Source: JBEIUL01 sp044356865 (GTDB taxonomy: Bacteria > Planctomycetota > Phycisphaerae > Phycisphaerales > SM1A02). From it: a stretch of DNA of 7,682 nucleotides. Made by a program: the position numbers and the translations under genes. The stretch spans positions 1 through 7,682 of the forward strand of contig JBIKVN010000156.1 of assembly GCA_044356865.1 (NCBI GenBank). Reading direction: 5' to 3'. The notes under the pieces were generated by a model, which had not been told where the DNA came from, did not search any database, and was given only the letters and a program-made list of their open reading frames with translations. This document shows positions 1 through 6,499 of this stretch, piece by piece (position 1 is the stretch's first letter; each line of letters starts with the position of its first letter).

Positions 1-409
1 GCTCGCGGGTGGTCTCGACGGCAAGCGGCGCGGCGAAGTAGCCGTCGATCTCGATCCACGCGCCGTCCACGGCACGAAGGCCCGGCGGCAGGTCGAGCGA
101 ACCGTCGTCGCGCACCGAGTCGCGGCCAAGGGCCAGCAGGTCCCAGTTGATGCGGAAAGGCTCGGTCTCGGTGCCGCGGCCGAGCGTCGGCGCCGCGTCG
201 GCGGGGATCGCCGGCGGCTTCGCGGGGGCCGGAGCGGGCGGTGGAAGCGACGGTGCGACCTCAAGCGGCGGCGGCGGCTCGGGCGGGTCCTCGACGATCG
301 GCTCGGCCGCCGACGGTTCCGGCGTGACATCCGTCGGCCGCGTCACCAGCACCAGCGCCGCCACCACCAGCCCGGCCGCCGCGACCCAGAAAAGACGCAG
401 ACCGTTCAA
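1..409 (-). CDS. Membrane-anchored DUF3299-like protein (C-terminus cut by window edge)
   Basis: Partial gene, 136 residues visible. Residues 1-5 are a short basic start, 6-22 a hydrophobic segment (FWVAAAGLVVAALVLV) that fits a signal anchor or uncleaved signal peptide, and about 25-75 a proline/alanine/glutamate-rich linker. A folded domain then begins at about residue 84, with NWDLLALG (88-95), LPPGLRAVDG (107-116) and IEIDGYFAAPL (119-129). That succession (W-D-L, then LDG, then GY-x-x-PL) resembles the start of the DUF3299 family, whose function is unknown; members are usually exported or membrane-anchored. I chose the TTG at 409-407: its last two bases are the first two of the eboF stop (TTGA overlap), and GGAG at 418-415 lies five bases upstream, a good ribosome-binding site. 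It is therefore probably translationally coupled to eboF. The anchor and linker suggest that the domain lies outside the inner membrane. The family call is moderate because only about 50 residues of the domain are visible. Confidence 0.7.
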   Translation of the reverse strand, partial: MNGLRLFWVAAAGLVVAALVLVTRPTDVTPEPSAAEPIVEDPPEPPPPLEVAPSLPPPAPAPAKPPAIPADAAPTLGRGTETEPFRINWDLLALGRDSVRDDGSLDLPPGLRAVDGAWIEIDGYFAAPLAVETTRE

Positions 410-1776
410 CGCAACTCCATCGCCAGCAGGATCGCATCGCGCACCGCGGCCATCGGCAACGGGCCGCCGTCAAGCCGCTCGAGCCCGTCGCCGAACAGCA
501 CCGGCTCGAGCCCGATCGGTTGCCGCACCCGACCGTGCGAGCCGCGCACCAGCGACGGGTCGAGCGGCACCGGGTCAAGCACCGCCCGCAGGCCAAGCTT
601 CCGCGCCAGCAGTTTCGCCGCGATGCGGGCCCGCAGCAGCGGCCGCGTCGGATCGAGGAAGAGTTCGCACGGGTCGTAGCCCGGCTTGCGGTGGATGTCG
701 ACGGTGCGGGCGAAATCGGGTTCGTGGCCCGGCCGCCAGTAGCGATACGCGAACCAGCGGTCCGTCGCGCTGACCAGCACGATCTCGCCGGCACGGGGAT
801 GATCGAGCCCCGAGTCCTTTCGCGCCTCACCCGCGAGCGCCGCGTCCACGCCGGGAACTTTCGCAAGCAGCGCCCGCACCTCGTCGACACGGCGTCCGTC
901 GCGGACGTACACCTGCGCCACCTGGTGGTCGCACACCGCGAACGCCTCACTGGCCCCGGCGTCGAGCAGCTCGCCGCCCTCGTCGCGGATCGCCAGCAGG
1001 CCCGCCTCGCGCAGGATCCGGTTCGGCTCGACCGCGCCGGCGACCGGCGCGATGCCGTACTCGCTGACCACCAGCGTCCGCACGCCGCGCTCGCGGTAGA
1101 ACGCGACGAGCTCGTCGACGAGCCGGTCGATCTCGCGGAACTCGCGCCGGCTGCGGGCGTCGTCGGGCCCGAACTTCTGCAGGCAATAGTCGAGGTGCGG
1201 CAGGTAGACCAGCGACAGCGACGGCCCGTGCCACTCCTCGACGCGGCGGGCCGCGGCGGCGATCCACTCGGTCGAGCGGAGGTCGGCGCCGGGGCCCCAG
1301 AAGCGGAAGAGCGGGAACGGGCCGAGCTCGGCCTGCAGCCGGTCGCGCAGCGACGCCGGATGCGTGTAGCAGTCGGGGATCTTCCGCCCGTCGGCCTTGT
1401 ACTGCGGGCGCGGCGTCACCGAGAAGTCGACGCTCGAGTACATGTTGAACCACCAGAAGAGGTTTGCCACGGTGCACGCCGGTTCGATCGCCCGGGCGGT
1501 CTCCCACACCTTCTCGCCGGCGACGAGACGGTTCGACTGCTTCCAGAACAGGACTTCCTGCAGCGACCGGTCGAACCAGCCGTTGGCGACGATGCCGTGA
1601 TCGGCCGGCGAAAGACCGGTGAGCATCGTCGATTGCGAGACGGTGGTGACCGCGGGCAGCGGCGGCACCAGCGTACGGACGCCGCCCGAGGCGCGGGCCA
1701 GCGCGGCGAGGCGCGGCGTCGCCGCGAGCACCGAGGGGCTGAGGCCGACCACGTTCAGGACCGCGACGCGACGCAT
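406..1776 (-). CDS. eboF: EboF-like type I phosphodiesterase / nucleotide pyrophosphatase family protein
   Basis: A 456-residue protein of the alkaline-phosphatase fold, close to NPP-type phosphodiesterases. It starts with a beta strand MRRVAVLNVVGL. The nucleophile region VTTVSQSTMLTGLSPADHGI (43-62) matches the P-x-V-T...TG...HGI pattern of the family. Further likely metal-site segments are LPHLDY (192-197), SEYGI (238-242), CDHQ (282-285) and DIHRKPGYDP (360-369). No signal peptide is visible, so it is probably cytoplasmic. In ebo clusters this member is annotated as alkaline phosphatase or nucleotide pyrophosphatase; its substrate is unknown. Two positions that are metal-binding Asp in canonical members differ here: Asn8, and Glu239-Tyr240 instead of Asp-His. 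I recall similar residues in other EboF proteins but cannot verify it. Twenty-seven bases separate it from eboC. There is no Shine-Dalgarno sequence, but TACCAT ends seven bases before the ATG. Its stop overlaps the start of the DUF3299-like gene. Confidence 0.85.
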   Translation of the reverse strand: MRRVAVLNVVGLSPSVLAATPRLAALARASGGVRTLVPPLPAVTTVSQSTMLTGLSPADHGIVANGWFDRSLQEVLFWKQSNRLVAGEKVWETARAIEPACTVANLFWWFNMYSSVDFSVTPRPQYKADGRKIPDCYTHPASLRDRLQAELGPFPLFRFWGPGADLRSTEWIAAAARRVEEWHGPSLSLVYLPHLDYCLQKFGPDDARSRREFREIDRLVDELVAFYRERGVRTLVVSEYGIAPVAGAVEPNRILREAGLLAIRDEGGELLDAGASEAFAVCDHQVAQVYVRDGRRVDEVRALLAKVPGVDAALAGEARKDSGLDHPRAGEIVLVSATDRWFAYRYWRPGHEPDFARTVDIHRKPGYDPCELFLDPTRPLLRARIAAKLLARKLGLRAVLDPVPLDPSLVRGSHGRVRQPIGLEPVLFGDGLERLDGGPLPMAAVRDAILLAMELR

Positions 1777-1783
1777 GGGGGCG

Positions 1784-1789
1784 ATGGTA
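1784..1789 (-). promoter_or_regulatory. Candidate leaderless -10 hexamer (TACCAT) of eboF
   Basis: TACCAT on the minus strand ends seven bases before the eboF ATG. It fits TANNNT, the -10 pattern of leaderless genes in GC-rich bacteria, and would place transcription at or next to the A of ATG. No ribosome-binding purine run is present (the gap reads CGCCCCC) and no -35 hexamer is recognisable 16-18 bases upstream. The same hexamer sits at nearly the same distance before eboC and the 104-residue gene. Confidence 0.5.
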
Positions 1790-1803
1790 GGGGAGTCGCG
1801 GGG

Positions 1804-2838
1804 TCAGCTCGGGACGATGCGTCGCGCGGCGAGGCGGGCGACGAGGAAGCAGGCCGCGGCGCCCAGTCCGAGCCAGGCGTTTCCGAGGGCGAGGAGCAGC
1901 GTCGCGTCGACGAGGGCGATGGCGGCGATCCAGAGCCCGACCGCCGGACCGATGGCGGCGCCGCCGGCGCGAGCCCGACGGCCGGCGGCCATGGTGACGA
2001 CGAGGACCGCGACCGCCGCGGGAAGCGCGAGCGGTTCGCGCTGGGCAGCCGCGGCGATGACCCCAAGCAGCGGGACTGTCCCGAGCCATTCGAGCCACGC
2101 CCCGCGCCGCCCCGGGTCGGCCCGACGGTGCCCGATCACGCCGACTCCGCTCGCCACGTCGACCGCCTGCCCGCACGAGGGGCAGGCGGCGCGATCGGCA
2201 ACTTCCCGCGAGCCGCACCGGTCGCAGCGGAAGCCGGCGGACGGGGCCGGCTCGCGCTCGGCCTCGCCGCGGGCGACGACGCTGAACAGCGTGACGTAGA
2301 GCCCGACGAAGACCGCCATCGCGAGCGATGCGTCGCGATCGGCGGCGCTCCAGGCCCCTTCAAACTGGGCGAGCGCCGCCACCGGATACACCAGTCCCCG
2401 GCATACGCCGAGCAGCACGACGGTGCCGGCGGTGACGAGGTGCATCGCGTTGTAGACCACGGCGACGATCACCAGGGCGGTGGCGAACTTGGCCTCGGTC
2501 CCGTGACCGAACCCCCACGCGAGCCCGAGCGCCCCGCCGAGGCACGCGACCGCGGCGGCGGCGGCCGTCGCGCGACCGATCTGGCCCGAAGGCAGCGGCC
2601 GATCGGGCCGTTCCTGCCGATCCACCGGCTCGTCGAGCACGTCGTTGAGGATCATCCCGCCGGCGTAGGTCAAGAGCACGATGCCGACCGAACGGAGCAG
2701 GGCCGTGCCGTCGAGTTCCGCATCACGCTGGGCAATCGCCCCGAGCGCGGCGCCCGCGAGGCACTGGCTCACGACGGTCGGCGCGTTCGAAAGCCGGGCG
2801 AGGCGAAGCAGGGCGGCGGGAAGCGCCGGCGCGGGCAT
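1804..2838 (-). CDS. eboC: EboC-like UbiA-family prenyltransferase with an inserted zinc ribbon
   Basis: A 344-residue integral membrane protein of the UbiA superfamily, which transfers a polyprenyl chain from its diphosphate to an acceptor, using Mg2+. The first aspartate-rich motif is clear: NDVLDEPVD at residues 65-73, followed by RPLPSGQI (80-87). About eight hydrophobic segments are visible, including 45-64, 92-110, 119-130, 137-157 and 171-189, with three more after residue 250. The usual UbiA second aspartate motif is not recognisable; after the segment ending VTLFSVVAR comes GEAERE and then a zinc-ribbon-like module CDRC...CPSC (Cys205, 208, 219, 222). UbiA homologues are typically near 290-300 residues, and the insert accounts for much of the excess. 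The ATG at 2838 is preferred over much longer upstream extension of the frame because the UbiA N-terminus (LARLSNAPTVVSQ) begins there and TACCAT lies six bases upstream. It lies 35 bases after eboE and 27 before eboF. The acceptor is unknown. Confidence 0.87.
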   Translation of the reverse strand: MPAPALPAALLRLARLSNAPTVVSQCLAGAALGAIAQRDAELDGTALLRSVGIVLLTYAGGMILNDVLDEPVDRQERPDRPLPSGQIGRATAAAAAVACLGGALGLAWGFGHGTEAKFATALVIVAVVYNAMHLVTAGTVVLLGVCRGLVYPVAALAQFEGAWSAADRDASLAMAVFVGLYVTLFSVVARGEAEREPAPSAGFRCDRCGSREVADRAACPSCGQAVDVASGVGVIGHRRADPGRRGAWLEWLGTVPLLGVIAAAAQREPLALPAAVAVLVVTMAAGRRARAGGAAIGPAVGLWIAAIALVDATLLLALGNAWLGLGAAACFLVARLAARRIVPS

Positions 2839-2844
2839 CGCCCG

Positions 2845-2850
2845 ATGGTA
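2845..2850 (-). promoter_or_regulatory. Candidate leaderless -10 hexamer (TACCAT) of eboC
   Basis: TACCAT ends six bases before the eboC ATG, within the 35-base gap after the eboE stop. The intervening bases (CGGGCG) do not form a convincing ribosome-binding site at a usual distance. No matching -35 hexamer is seen 16-18 bases upstream. The match in sequence and distance to the hexamers before eboF and the 104-residue gene is the main support. Confidence 0.5.
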
Positions 2851-2873
2851 TCGCGGGCGAACGTCACTTGCCG

Positions 2874-3995
2874 TCAGCGCACCCGTTCGCCGAGCCAGCG
2901 CAGCTCGCGGGCCACGCCGTCGGAGAGGCGACCGGGCCGCAGCGGGTCGGGCAGCACCGACCACGCGTAGGTCTCGATCTCGAGCGTCGGCGGCTCGGGC
3001 CCGAGGGCTGCGAGGCACGCCTCGATGTCGGCCTGCGTCGTGGCGAGCGGGCCGATCGAGTCGAGGTCGATCGGCACGTGGAAGTGGGTTCGCGCCACGC
3101 CCCGCGACGCGGCGGCGAGCGCCGCGGGAAGGTCGTCGTAGGCGACGGTCGCCTCGCCGTTCCGCACCACGGTCTGGTGCAGGTAGCGCGGCTCGGCGAA
3201 GCGAGCGAGCATCTCCCGCGAGGCCGTTTCGTCGAGCCGGGTCTCGAGGGCGCTCGAGACCTGCACCTTGCCGATCGCGATGCCGGCGGCCCGATACCGG
3301 GTGATCGCCGCGGCCTGCGGCTCGAACATCACCGCCGAGTGGCAGATGTCGTGGCAGACGCCGAGGTGGCGGCGCGGGTCGAATCCGGGGCCGCCGCGGA
3401 AGCACCGCTCGAACAGCTCGACGACGTGCTCGGCGCGGTCCAGCACGCAGCCGGGTTCGGGCTCGAGGTCGACATGGATCCGCACGCCGCTTCGTTCCTC
3501 GAGCGCCGCAAGATCGCGGGCCAGCGTCTCGAGCTGCGCGGCCGCCAGCCCCACGCTCGAGCCGCAGCCCTCGTTGGTGAACTTCGGCCGCCAGCCGATC
3601 GGCACCGTCGAGATCGACGCTTCGGAAGTTCCCGCCGGCACGAGATCGACCAGCACCTCGGCCAGCCGCCGCGTGTACGCGAGCCGCTCGGGCCGGGCCC
3701 AACTCGGCTCGTAGACCTCGAGCTTCACCACGTCGGAATGGAAATCGCCGTACGGGAAGCCGTTCAGCGTCACGACCGCGAGGCCCCGCGACGCCAGCCG
3801 GTCGCGGAACCGCCGCACCGCGTCGCGGTCGGGCAGTTCGGCCAGCGCCGACGCCGGGATCCAGAGGCCGATCGGCAGCGTCTCGATCGCCAGCTCCCGC
3901 CGCGCGGGAACGACGTGCGCCTCGAGCGACGCCTCGGTCTCGGCCAGCGTGCGGCCGGCGAACGCGTTCGTGCCGTAGGCGATCTTCGGCTTCAC
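2874..3995 (-). CDS. eboE: EboE-like sugar isomerase/epimerase (xylose-isomerase-like TIM barrel)
   Basis: A 373-residue cytoplasmic TIM-barrel protein of the AP endonuclease 2 / xylose-isomerase-like superfamily, which uses divalent metals to isomerise or epimerise sugars and polyols or to cleave related substrates. Visible strands and motifs are KIAYGTNAF (residues 4-12), WIPASAL (45-51), VVTLNGFPYGDFH (74-86), IHVDLEPEPG (173-182) with acidic candidate metal ligands, VCHDICHSAV (213-222) with His215, Asp216 and His219, KVQVSSAL (243-250), HFHVPI (304-309) and EIETYAW (339-345). These resemble EboE, the ebo-cluster member; its substrate is not known. The GTG at 3995 is chosen because it overlaps the previous stop (GTGA) and puts KPKIAYG at the N-terminus, with GAGG about ten bases upstream; the ATG at 4070 would add 25 arginine-rich residues that look like a frame shadow. 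It is probably translationally coupled to the upstream amidotransferase gene. Confidence 0.87.
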   Translation of the reverse strand: MKPKIAYGTNAFAGRTLAETEASLEAHVVPARRELAIETLPIGLWIPASALAELPDRDAVRRFRDRLASRGLAVVTLNGFPYGDFHSDVVKLEVYEPSWARPERLAYTRRLAEVLVDLVPAGTSEASISTVPIGWRPKFTNEGCGSSVGLAAAQLETLARDLAALEERSGVRIHVDLEPEPGCVLDRAEHVVELFERCFRGGPGFDPRRHLGVCHDICHSAVMFEPQAAAITRYRAAGIAIGKVQVSSALETRLDETASREMLARFAEPRYLHQTVVRNGEATVAYDDLPAALAAASRGVARTHFHVPIDLDSIGPLATTQADIEACLAALGPEPPTLEIETYAWSVLPDPLRPGRLSDGVARELRWLGERVR

Positions 3996-4639
3996 CGCCG
4001 CGACGCCTCGACCAGCCGCGCGATCACGCCCACGCCGAGCGTGGCGTCCTCGGTGCGCTCCGGATGCCATTGCACGCCGAGATAGAACTTCCGTGAAGGG
4101 TCGCGGATCGCCTCGATCACCCCGTCGTCGGAGTGCCCGAGGATCTCAAACCCCTCGGCCGCGGCCAGGGCCTGGTGATGCCAACTGCGGACCGGGCCGG
4201 TGCCGAGCCTCGTCTCGACGGGATGCACGCGATCCTCGCGGTGCCGGTCGGCGTCGGGCAGCACGTCGGCGAGATGCTGGATGAGCGGGCAGCCGCGGTG
4301 GACGCCCATCATCTGCATGCCGAGGCAGATCCCGAGCACGGGCAGGTCGGGTCGCGCGTCCAGCGCCCGCAGCGTCGCGAACTCGGCCTCCTGCCGCGGC
4401 GGGGCCATGCATTCGGCCTTCGGGTGCAGCGGCACGCCGAACGGCCGGGTGTCGATGTCGTCGCCGCCGGTCAGGATGAGCCCGTCGATCCGCCCGAGCA
4501 TCGCCTCGCGCCCGCCCGCGATCGGCGGCAGGATCACCGCCACGCCGCCGGCGGCCTCGACGGCACGGAGATAGGTCTCGCGAAGCCGGGCGTGCTCGCC
4601 GACGAGGTCGGCGGTCAATCCGATGACGGGTCGGGCCAT
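3992..4639 (-). CDS. Class I glutamine-amidotransferase-like gamma-glutamyl hydrolase (peptidase C26)
   Basis: A 215-residue soluble protein of the peptidase C26 / class I amidotransferase family, like the gamma-glutamyl-gamma-aminobutyrate hydrolases (PuuD type). The N-terminal strand VIGLTADL (5-12), LILTGGDDIDTRPFG (54-68), the nucleophile elbow VLGICLGMQMM (101-111, Cys105), SWHHQAL (152-158) and GVQWHPERTED (188-198; His192 and Glu194 complete the triad) are all present, so it should be active. Family members hydrolyse the gamma-glutamyl bond of glutamylated amines or acids in the cytoplasm; the substrate here is unknown. It is not one of the six classical ebo genes, yet its stop overlaps the eboE start by four bases (GTGA), so it belongs to the same transcription unit. 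It starts the left half of the cluster, 63 bases from the divergent DUF3500 gene. There is no clear ribosome-binding site; TAGAGT ends six bases before its ATG. Confidence 0.88.
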   Translation of the reverse strand: MARPVIGLTADLVGEHARLRETYLRAVEAAGGVAVILPPIAGGREAMLGRIDGLILTGGDDIDTRPFGVPLHPKAECMAPPRQEAEFATLRALDARPDLPVLGICLGMQMMGVHRGCPLIQHLADVLPDADRHREDRVHPVETRLGTGPVRSWHHQALAAAEGFEILGHSDDGVIEAIRDPSRKFYLGVQWHPERTEDATLGVGVIARLVEASRR

Positions 4640-4645
4640 GCGGGC

Positions 4646-4651
4646 ACTCTA
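4646..4651 (-). promoter_or_regulatory. Candidate leaderless -10 hexamer (TAGAGT) of the amidotransferase-like gene
   Basis: TAGAGT (TANNNT) ends six bases before the ATG at 4639, with GCCCGC between and no ribosome-binding site. It would drive the left half of the cluster (amidotransferase-like gene, eboE and onwards), which is cut off from the right half by the plus-strand DUF3500 gene, so a promoter is needed in this 63-base gap. No -35 hexamer is recognisable. Confidence 0.5.
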
Positions 4652-4690
4652 TCGGCTGCGATCCGGCTGGCATCGTCGCGAGGGCCGGGG

Positions 4691-4696
4691 CATCAT
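4691..4696 (+). promoter_or_regulatory. Weak candidate -10 (CATCAT) of the DUF3500 gene, inside an 11-base palindrome
   Basis: CATCAT ends six bases before the ATG at 4703, matching TATAAT at four of six positions but lacking the first T. It lies inside the perfect inverted repeat GGCATCATGCC (4689-4699), which could be an operator shared with the divergent gene or chance in a GC-rich gap. A GGGG run at 4687-4690 is too far (12 bases) to be a normal ribosome-binding site. Confidence 0.22.
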
Positions 4697-4702
4697 GCCG
4701 GG

Positions 4703-5695
4703 ATGCTCGCCACGCTCGTCGCCGTCGCGCTTGCCGCCGATCCCGGGACGCCGATCCGCGAGGCGGCCGCCGCGTTGCTGAAGGCGACCGACGGGTCGCG
4801 TCGGGCCGGTTTGCTCGCCCCGAAGGACGATCCGGCCCGGCGCGGCTGGAGTTACCTCCGTGGCGATCGTCCGGGGCTCTTCCTGCGTGACATGGACACC
4901 GACGAGCGCGAGGCGGCCCTCGCCCTCCTGCGGGCGTCCCTCTCGGCCGCGGGCGACGCCCGGTGGAACCTGATCCGCGTGATGGAAGACGTGAACCGCT
5001 CGCGCAGCCTCGCCGCCGGCCGCGACGGCGAGGGTTGGGGCGGCGAGCGGTACGCGGTGCGGTTCTTCGGCTCGCCCGAGGACCCCGATTTCGCGTGGCG
5101 CCTCGAAGGCCATCACGTGGTCGTCTCGGTCGGCCTCTCGGGCGACGCGATCGCGATCACGCCGCTCTTCTGGGGCTCGTACCCCGACGCGGTGCCCGAA
5201 GGCCCGCGGGCCGGCGAGCGGCCGCTCGGTGCGGTCCAGGACGCGGGCCTCGCGCTGCGGCGCTCGCTCTCGGCCGAGCAGGCGGCGAAGGCCGACCTCG
5301 CGATCGCGGTGCCGGGTGATGTCTTCACCGCACCGGATCGCGAGGCGCAGCTCGACGGGCCGAGCGGCATCGGTTTCGCCGATCTCGACGCCACGCAGAA
5401 GAAGTCGATCCTCGAGCTGCTCGCCTTGCACCTCGAGGACCTGCCCGCACCGCTCGCCCGCGACCTGCAGGAACGGATCGAGACCGAGGGCGTCGCGCGG
5501 CTCCACTTCGCTTTCGCCGGCGCGCCCGAGCGCGGCCAGCTGCACTACTACCGTCTCTGGCACCCCGACCTGGTCGTCGAGTTCGACTGCACGTCGGGCG
5601 ATCCGACGCATCTGCATCGCGTGCTGCACGACCGCAGCCGCGGTCCGCACGGCGACCCGCTCCGCGAGCACCGCGCCGCCCACCCGAAGCCCTGA
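4703..5695 (+). CDS. DUF3500 family protein, probably exported
   Basis: A 330-residue protein, the only plus-strand gene of the window. Residues 1-12 (MLATLVAVALAA) are hydrophobic and end in an Ala-rich stretch before Asp-Pro-Gly, so it may have a very short signal peptide or lipid-less export signal; the basic N-region is missing, so export is uncertain. The body matches the DUF3500 pattern: FFGSPEDPDFAWRLEGHHVV (121-140), ITPLFWGSYPDAV (152-164), PLGAVQDAGLALRRSLS (174-190), and a C-terminal FDCTSGDPTHLHRVLHD (294-310) ending in a GDPLREH motif. The conserved His residues (137, 138, 303, 305) could bind a metal, but the function of this family is not known. The ATG at 4703 is chosen because it begins just before family similarity; the open frame upstream is antisense to the amidotransferase-like gene. 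It is divergent from that gene and ends only three bases from the eboB stop. It splits the ebo cluster in two. Confidence 0.85.
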   Translation: MLATLVAVALAADPGTPIREAAAALLKATDGSRRAGLLAPKDDPARRGWSYLRGDRPGLFLRDMDTDEREAALALLRASLSAAGDARWNLIRVMEDVNRSRSLAAGRDGEGWGGERYAVRFFGSPEDPDFAWRLEGHHVVVSVGLSGDAIAITPLFWGSYPDAVPEGPRAGERPLGAVQDAGLALRRSLSAEQAAKADLAIAVPGDVFTAPDREAQLDGPSGIGFADLDATQKKSILELLALHLEDLPAPLARDLQERIETEGVARLHFAFAGAPERGQLHYYRLWHPDLVVEFDCTSGDPTHLHRVLHDRSRGPHGDPLREHRAAHPKP

Positions 5696-5698
5696 CGT

Positions 5699-6499
5699 TC
5701 ACGCGATCCGGAACCGTCCGGACTGCGACAGGAACGCGAGCGGATTCCCGAAACTCACCTTCGCGACCGCCTCCTCGGCGTGGCCGCGGTCGCGCATCTC
5801 GGCCCGGGCCTTGGGCACCGCGAGCGGGTCGCTTCGGCCCCAGTCGCCGGCGGAGTTGATCCAGAGCCGTTCGGTGCCGTAGGTCTCGAAGATGTCGACC
5901 GCCCGCTGCGGCGTGCACTTGGTGTCGGGATAGAGCGTCATGCCCGCCCAGAAACCGCGCCCGAGCACCAGGCCGACGGTGTGCTCCTCGACGTGGTCGA
6001 TGAGGACGCGGCCCGGATCGAGTTTCCCCTGGTTGCGGATCGCGTCGAGTATCAGCCGCGTGCCCTTCAGCTTGTCCTCGAGGTGCGGGGTGTGGACCAG
6101 CACCAGCAGGTTGCGGCTGGCCGCGAGGTCGAGGTGGGCCTCGAGGATCTCCAGCTCGTTCCGCGAGTTCTTGTTCAGCCCGATCTCGCCGATGCCCAGC
6201 ACGTTCGGCCGGTCGAGGAACGACGGGATGATGCCGATGACCTCGCGGGCGAAGCCGGGATCCTCGGCTTCCTTCGGGTTGATGCAGAGCCAGGTGTGGT
6301 GGCGGATGCCGAACTGGGCGGCCCGGGCGGGTTCGAACTCGGTGAGTTGCCGGAAGTAGTCGTGGAAGCCCTCGGCCGAGCTGCGGTCGAAGCCGGCCCA
6401 GAACGCCGGTTCGGTGATGGCCACGCAGCCGGCGAGCCGCATCCGCTCGTAGTCGTCGGTGGTGCGGCTCACCATGTGGATGTGCGGATCGATGTACAT
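5699..6499 (-). CDS. eboB: EboB-like TatD-family metal-dependent hydrolase
   Basis: A 266-residue TIM-barrel hydrolase of the amidohydrolase/TatD superfamily. All expected metal-site segments are visible in order: DPHIH (residues 4-8, His6 and His8), GIGEIGLN (102-109, Glu105), LVHTPH (134-139, His136), LIDHVEEHT (166-174, His169) and NSAGDWG (215-221, Asp219). It is complete and probably active, and acts in the cytoplasm since no signal is present. TatD relatives are metal-dependent hydrolases, some of them DNases; the substrate of the ebo-cluster member is unknown. The ATG at 6499 shares its A with the stop of the 104-residue gene (TGATG), so the two are translationally coupled, with AAAGG about ten bases upstream. 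The stop lies three bases from the stop of the convergent DUF3500 gene, leaving no room for a separate terminator. Confidence 0.88.
   Translation of the reverse strand: MYIDPHIHMVSRTTDDYERMRLAGCVAITEPAFWAGFDRSSAEGFHDYFRQLTEFEPARAAQFGIRHHTWLCINPKEAEDPGFAREVIGIIPSFLDRPNVLGIGEIGLNKNSRNELEILEAHLDLAASRNLLVLVHTPHLEDKLKGTRLILDAIRNQGKLDPGRVLIDHVEEHTVGLVLGRGFWAGMTLYPDTKCTPQRAVDIFETYGTERLWINSAGDWGRSDPLAVPKARAEMRDRGHAEEAVAKVSFGNPLAFLSQSGRFRIA

Noticed and set aside
1790..1830. TGAC-containing -35 candidates upstream of the TACCAT boxes
   Set aside because: They lie only 11-13 bases from the hexamer and mostly consist of the stop codon of the preceding gene, so they are not a convincing -35.
520..2970. 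Very long plus-strand open frame (816 codons) antisense to eboF and eboC
   Set aside because: The translation is low-complexity, rich in Arg, Glu, His and Pro with no family motif, as expected opposite GC-rich genes. The opposite strand encodes well-formed EboF and UbiA proteins.
2839..3702. Upstream extension of the eboC frame to 632 codons
   Set aside because: The added 288 codons run through eboE in another frame, give arginine/alanine-rich nonsense, and the UbiA N-terminus begins at the ATG at 2838.
3996..4070. Alternative ATG start for eboE at 4070
   Set aside because: It would add 25 Arg/Gly-rich residues and overlap the upstream gene by 79 bases; the GTG at 3995 gives a standard four-base overlap and the expected N-terminus.
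4133..4702. Upstream extension of the DUF3500 frame to 520 codons
   Set aside because: This part is antisense to the amidotransferase-like gene, which has intact catalytic motifs, and carries no motif itself.
5696..5698. Bidirectional terminator between DUF3500 and eboB
   Set aside because: The gap is three bases, and no hairpin followed by a T run is seen on either strand.
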